DNA of 64,000 bases, from the NCBI RefSeq assembly GCF_900187445.1, contig NZ_FYEB01000012.1, positions 1 through 64,000 of the forward strand. The letters are read 5' to 3'. Origin of the DNA: Pseudomonas sp. Irchel s3b2 (GTDB lineage: Bacteria > Pseudomonadota > Gammaproteobacteria > Pseudomonadales > Pseudomonadaceae). The notes below the pieces were generated by a model. That model was not told the origin of the DNA and did not search any database. It saw only the letters and a program-made list of their open reading frames with translations. The position numbers and the translations under genes were made by a program. This document shows, in pieces, positions 60,854 through 64,000 of the stretch (positions are counted from its first letter, which is position 1; the number at the start of each line of letters is the position of its first letter).

Positions 60854-61219
60854 ATGTCACGTCTTATAGAGTATCGTAGACTTGAGCAACAACTGGCGGC
60901 ACAACTCGCAGAACTCGAGTCGATGAAAAACGACTCAGGTTTGAAGCGAGAAATCGAATTTGAGACAAAGCTGCGCGCCTTGCTTGCCGAATACAGCTAC
61001 AGCCTGCCGAAGGTGATCAACCTGCTTGATCCGAAGTCTGGTCGTCGCGCACCAGCAGCCGAGTCCAAGACCGGCACTCGTAAACCACGCCAAGTGAAGG
61101 TCTACAAAAATCCGGAGTCTGGCGAAGTCGTGGAAACCAAAGGCGGCAACCACAAAACGCTGAAGGAATGGAAAGCAAAATACGGTTCCGACACTGTCGA
61201 GTCCTGGCTGACCAAGTGA
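60854..61219 (+). CDS. MvaT/MvaU-family H-NS-like silencer
   Basis: A 121-residue nucleoid protein. The N-terminal coiled coil (SRLIEYRRLEQQLAAQLAEL, then DSGLKREIEFETKLRALLAE) gives dimers and higher oligomers. The C-terminal AT-hook-like DNA-binding region has KTGTRKPRQVKVYKNPESGE and HKTLKEWKAKYGSDTVESWL. This class silences AT-rich foreign DNA in pseudomonads. Whether it is a core copy or an island paralogue cannot be told here, but it sits inside accessory DNA. Confidence 0.9.
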   Translation: MSRLIEYRRLEQQLAAQLAELESMKNDSGLKREIEFETKLRALLAEYSYSLPKVINLLDPKSGRRAPAAESKTGTRKPRQVKVYKNPESGEVVETKGGNHKTLKEWKAKYGSDTVESWLTK

Positions 61220-61234
61220 GTTCGGTTTGAGTAC

Positions 61235-61258
61235 AAAAGGGCCCCTGGGGGCCCTTTT
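61235..61258 (+). terminator. Intrinsic terminator of the MvaT-type gene
   Basis: A perfect stem AAAAGGGCCCC (61235-61245) and GGGGCCCTTTT (61248-61258) with a two-base loop begins 16 bases after the stop. Confidence 0.9.
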
Positions 61259-61394
61259 CATTAGTGCTTTACCAGGGCGTTAGTTTCAGCAGTCAGCCCG
61301 CTGAGCCCGTGACGCTTGGATATTGAATTGGCATGTCCCGCGCTAGTCGGCGTTGCTTTAAGGCGCAAGGCAATTTTAAGCATCGGTCTACAAC

Positions 61395-62567
61395 TCAGCC
61401 ATTATGCTGTTGGTGGCTGCGTTCGATTTTCCATCGGGTACACAGCGCCAGAGCAATGAAGCATGCGCCAACCCAGCCTATGCTGCTAACGCCCACGCGA
61501 TCTACCAGCAACCCAGTGATGACTGCACCAATGCCGATGCCTAGATTTATCATTGATACGTTTATGGCGTTGATCAACTGACCAGCGTTCCCAGCCCTTT
61601 TTAGCACGTCTATTCCGATAAGCAGGCTGACACCAGCGTGGCTGCTGGCAACGATGATGATGGCGAGTGGTACAGCCCATGTGAGATTGCCAAACACTGA
61701 CAGGGCGCACATGCCCACGGCCATGGTCACCAAGACCCGTCTGAACATGGGCTCAAGATCGTCCTTCACACGTTTGGATAGGATCAAATTGCTCACAATG
61801 TCTGCGATGCCGTACAGACATAGAATCAGTGTGATTTTCATCTCACCGAAGCCGGTCTCCCTTTCCAGGAAGGTAGCCAAGAAGTTGAATGCCGAGGCTA
61901 CGCCAGCAAACATTAAGCATGAACTGACCAAGGTCATTGATACGTCAGGCTTGAAGGCTACACGCAGGGTGTCGCGCAGATTTTCTTTCTGCCGCGATTC
62001 TTCTGTAGGCCTCACCCAAATCCACACGGTTAGCAAAGCCACACTGCTCAGCGCTGTCATCATCCACATTGCCATCCGCCAATTGGTGGCGTCTGCGACG
62101 AGTTTGCCGACTGGGACGCCTACGACGGATGCGATCGAGATCCCTACCAAGACTCTACCAATCGCCATGCTTTCATTGCGGCCTTGAGACAGTGACTTCG
62201 CGGCCAGAGCGGCGTTTGTCCAGAAAACAGCAACACCGATTCCTCCTAGTACGCGACCAATGAGGATGATGTAGTAGTCGCTAAAGACTGCTGAAATCCC
62301 ATTCCCGAGAACAAGTGCCACGCACGCGGCGATGAGAAGGGATCGTTTGGAGGCTCGGTGTGCTAGCACACCAATGATGGGCGCGCTGATGCCCATGCCT
62401 AAAGCAAAAGCTGTCACGAGTCCACTCGCTGCACCGATAGTGATGGCGAGCGACGTAGCAATTTGAGGCAGTAGGCCTGCGACTATAAATTCAGAGGAGA
62501 GCATTACAAATGCCGTGAAGGTCAGCGCATAGACCCTGGGGTTAATCGTGCTGCGATCTTGTGTCAT
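61395..62567 (-). CDS. MFS transporter (drug or sugar efflux type)
   Basis: A 390-residue, 12-helix major facilitator protein of the AraJ/YdhP/chloramphenicol-efflux group (DHA1). VYALTFTAFVMLSSEFIVAG, then LGMGISAPIIGVLAHRASKR (motif A) and VLGGIGVAVFWTNAALAAKS are the family signatures. It follows the HSL-type hydrolase on the same strand with a 178-base gap, so they may form an operon. Substrate unknown. Confidence 0.88.
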   Translation of the reverse strand: MTQDRSTINPRVYALTFTAFVMLSSEFIVAGLLPQIATSLAITIGAASGLVTAFALGMGISAPIIGVLAHRASKRSLLIAACVALVLGNGISAVFSDYYIILIGRVLGGIGVAVFWTNAALAAKSLSQGRNESMAIGRVLVGISIASVVGVPVGKLVADATNWRMAMWMMTALSSVALLTVWIWVRPTEESRQKENLRDTLRVAFKPDVSMTLVSSCLMFAGVASAFNFLATFLERETGFGEMKITLILCLYGIADIVSNLILSKRVKDDLEPMFRRVLVTMAVGMCALSVFGNLTWAVPLAIIIVASSHAGVSLLIGIDVLKRAGNAGQLINAINVSMINLGIGIGAVITGLLVDRVGVSSIGWVGACFIALALCTRWKIERSHQQHNG

Positions 62568-62702
62568 CGGAAAACCATCTTCTGAGTTCAGTGGACACGA
62601 CCTGCCAAGAAGGGGCGTCTGGTGAAATTCGATCGGGTTGGGCGGGGCGCTTGCTCAGGTTTTTTGAATAGCCTGATGAAGCTTTTATAGAAACAGGATG
62701 AG

Positions 62703-62740
62703 CAGAACCGCGACAGCCACAAAGCTATCGCGGTTGTTCT
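62703..62740 (-). terminator. Terminator after the HSL-type hydrolase
   Basis: The arms AGAACCGCGA and TCGCGGTTGTTCT form a stem around a 13-base loop, six bases beyond the hydrolase stop. The T-tract on the minus strand is weak (TTCT), so partial read-through into the MFS gene is possible. Confidence 0.55.
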
Positions 62741-62745
62741 GCGTT

Positions 62746-63672
62746 TTAGCGGTTCGCGTCGGCCAAGCCTGCCTCGATGAAGCGAACGGAACTCTCCATA
62801 GCCTGCTGACCTTCTGGCAGCATGGTGGCGTAGAAGTGCCAGGCGTGGAACATCGCGGGCCATACTTCCAGGTTCACGCGAACGCGGTTATCAGCCAGGT
62901 GAGTTGCAAGGCGCATTGCATCACTCAACATCAGCTCGTTCTCGCCGATCTGCACCAAGATTGGTGGAAGGCCGGTGACGTCCGCGAACACAGGTGAGGC
63001 CAGAGGATGATTGGCCAATGTGTCGCCTAGGAATGCTCTGGCGAGGATGTCCAAGACAGGCTTGGAGTTCAGAGGATCCAGACCTTCACGGTTGCTCATG
63101 GAAGCACCGGTGTGTTCAAGGTTCGCCCATGGTGAGATGGAGGAGCCAACCGCAGGCAATGGAAGCCCTTTCGATTTAGCCGCGACCATGACGCTGACAA
63201 CCATTGCGCCGCCAGCCGACTCGCCAGAGAACGCAATTTTGTTAGCCGGGATTTTCTGCTCAAGCAACCATTCGTAAGCGCGCAATGTGTCGTTAATAGA
63301 GGCTGGAAACTTGTGCTCAGGAGCGAGGCGGTAGTCCGGCATGTACACACGAGCACCGAGCATTTTCGCGTAGTTGCCGCCGATACCGTGGTAGCCGTCT
63401 GGACGACCTACAATGTAGGCGCCGCCGTGGATGTACATCACGACCGCGTCGGTTTTGATCTCGTCCGGAGTAACCAGTGTGCCGGGTACGCCACCCATGT
63501 CGACTGCTTCGAATTTAACGCCAGCTGGCGCTGGATTTTGCGCGAGCATTTTTGCGTAAGAGTCGCGGATGTCGCTCATTTTTGTGGTGGTATCGATTCC
63601 CTTAAGAACGGGTACCAGATCGCTAAGGCTGTTGGCCCAGGTTTGGACGGCTGCTTGGACTTTAGTGTTCAT
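62746..63672 (-). CDS. HSL-family alpha/beta hydrolase
   Basis: A 308-residue esterase of the hormone-sensitive-lipase group. The oxyanion-hole motif is MYIHGGAYIVGR. The nucleophile elbow is FSGESAGGAM with Ser in GESAGG. LVQIGENELMLSDA carries the acid, and AMFHAWHFYATM the histidine. GVPGTLVTPDEIKTD and YRLAPEHKFPASI are also typical. Substrate unknown. A divergent LysR gene begins 122 bases away. Confidence 0.9.
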   Translation of the reverse strand: MNTKVQAAVQTWANSLSDLVPVLKGIDTTTKMSDIRDSYAKMLAQNPAPAGVKFEAVDMGGVPGTLVTPDEIKTDAVVMYIHGGAYIVGRPDGYHGIGGNYAKMLGARVYMPDYRLAPEHKFPASINDTLRAYEWLLEQKIPANKIAFSGESAGGAMVVSVMVAAKSKGLPLPAVGSSISPWANLEHTGASMSNREGLDPLNSKPVLDILARAFLGDTLANHPLASPVFADVTGLPPILVQIGENELMLSDAMRLATHLADNRVRVNLEVWPAMFHAWHFYATMLPEGQQAMESSVRFIEAGLADANR

Positions 63673-63714
63673 AATGACCTCAATTGATCGTTGGGAGTGG
63701 ATTAGCTAATTGAG

Positions 63715-63730
63715 ATACTATGCTTAGTAT
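63715..63730. promoter_or_regulatory. Candidate LysR operator between the hydrolase and the divergent regulator
   Basis: ATACT-N6-AGTAT is a perfect dyad with T near one end and A near the other, as in LysR boxes. It lies 43 bases from the hydrolase start and 64 from the LysR start. Confidence 0.5.
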
Positions 63731-63793
63731 TGGGGAATAGGGTTCCCCATAACAGGTGCTAAGCCGCCCGAACGTTGAGACCACTGAGGCCGT

Positions 63794-64000
63794 ATGGAAC
63801 TCCATAACCTGAATGATATCGCCGCGTTTGTAAGCTCGGTAAACGCGGGAAGCTTCACTGCGGCGGCAAAGCAACTTGGCCTCACGCGCTCTGCGGTGGG
63901 GAAGTCGATAGTCAGGCTCGAGGCTCGTTTACAGGTACGTCTACTGAATCGCACCACTCGTAGTTTGAGCATGACCGATGACGGCCAGGTTCTTTATGAG
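63794..64000 (+). CDS. LysR-type transcriptional regulator, N-terminal part
   Basis: ATG 63794 opens MELHNLNDIAAFVSSVNAGS with the winged helix-turn-helix FTAAAKQLGLTRSAVGKSIV, then RLQVRLLNRTTRSLSMTDDG. The gene continues past the window. It is divergent from the HSL-type hydrolase and probably controls it and the MFS gene. Confidence 0.85.
   Translation, partial: MELHNLNDIAAFVSSVNAGSFTAAAKQLGLTRSAVGKSIVRLEARLQVRLLNRTTRSLSMTDDGQVLYE

Overview
The window reads as chromosome of a fluorescent-group Pseudomonas. The support is the GC-rich core genes, a cat/ben aromatic cluster in typical pseudomonad order, an Mrp/Pha cation antiporter operon with fused A and B subunits, REP-type palindromes between genes, and families largely confined to pseudomonads (DUF6124, DUF1652, MvaT). 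Species cannot be fixed from this sequence. No tRNA, rRNA, CRISPR array, integrase or complete insertion sequence was found.

Layout. 1-5.9 kb: chemoreceptor, small conserved proteins, an orphan glycine-betaine-type binding protein and a DUF3995 membrane protein. 5.9-12.0 kb: mrpAB-C-D-E-F-G on the minus strand, genes overlapping by 1 or 4 bases. 12.2-15.4 kb: EamA exporter with a divergent XRE-cupin regulator, then an FAD-dependent oxidoreductase. 15.6-29.5 kb: a two-partner secretion locus with TpsB transporter, a 2,946-residue CdiA-like protein ending in a HINT domain and a toxin tip, its immunity gene, and then a graveyard of displaced toxin/immunity cassettes. Several cassette joints carry the same GGGGAC hairpin, and toxin starts share a GGTGCAAAAG-like block. 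29.5-30.3 kb: a broken DUF6124 gene behind a leader with strong RNA-structure potential. 30.5-40.1 kb: ppnN, DUF3087, diguanylate cyclase, DUF2784, a DapA paralogue, azlCD, a small MITE with a perfect 8-bp target duplication, a sulfonate-type binding protein, a polysaccharide deacetylase lipoprotein and DUF1652.

40.1-49.8 kb: catR, catBCA, benR and benA'. The first benA copy is cut after about 63 codons. It is followed about 0.75 kb later by a complete but clearly diverged benABCD set with its own BenR operators. Benzoate would be converted by BenABC and BenD to catechol, CatA would open the ring, and CatB and CatC would carry muconate to the enol-lactone. The genes usually found after benD (benK, benE, benF) are absent. 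The simplest reading is an insertion into the native benA that also carries replacement ben genes.

49.8-64 kb: accessory DNA with lower GC and many unrecognised small genes. It holds two orphan PD-(D/E)XK nucleases, a DEDDh exonuclease, a truncated metallophosphoesterase joined to an AbrB gene, and a PrlF-like antitoxin. It also holds a tightly coupled putAbiC membrane protein plus P-loop ATPase pair that looks like a phage-defence operon, an MvaT-type silencer, an MFS exporter, an HSL-type hydrolase and the start of a divergent LysR gene. The putAbiC-ATPase pair, the cassette graveyard and the interrupted benA are the most interesting parts.
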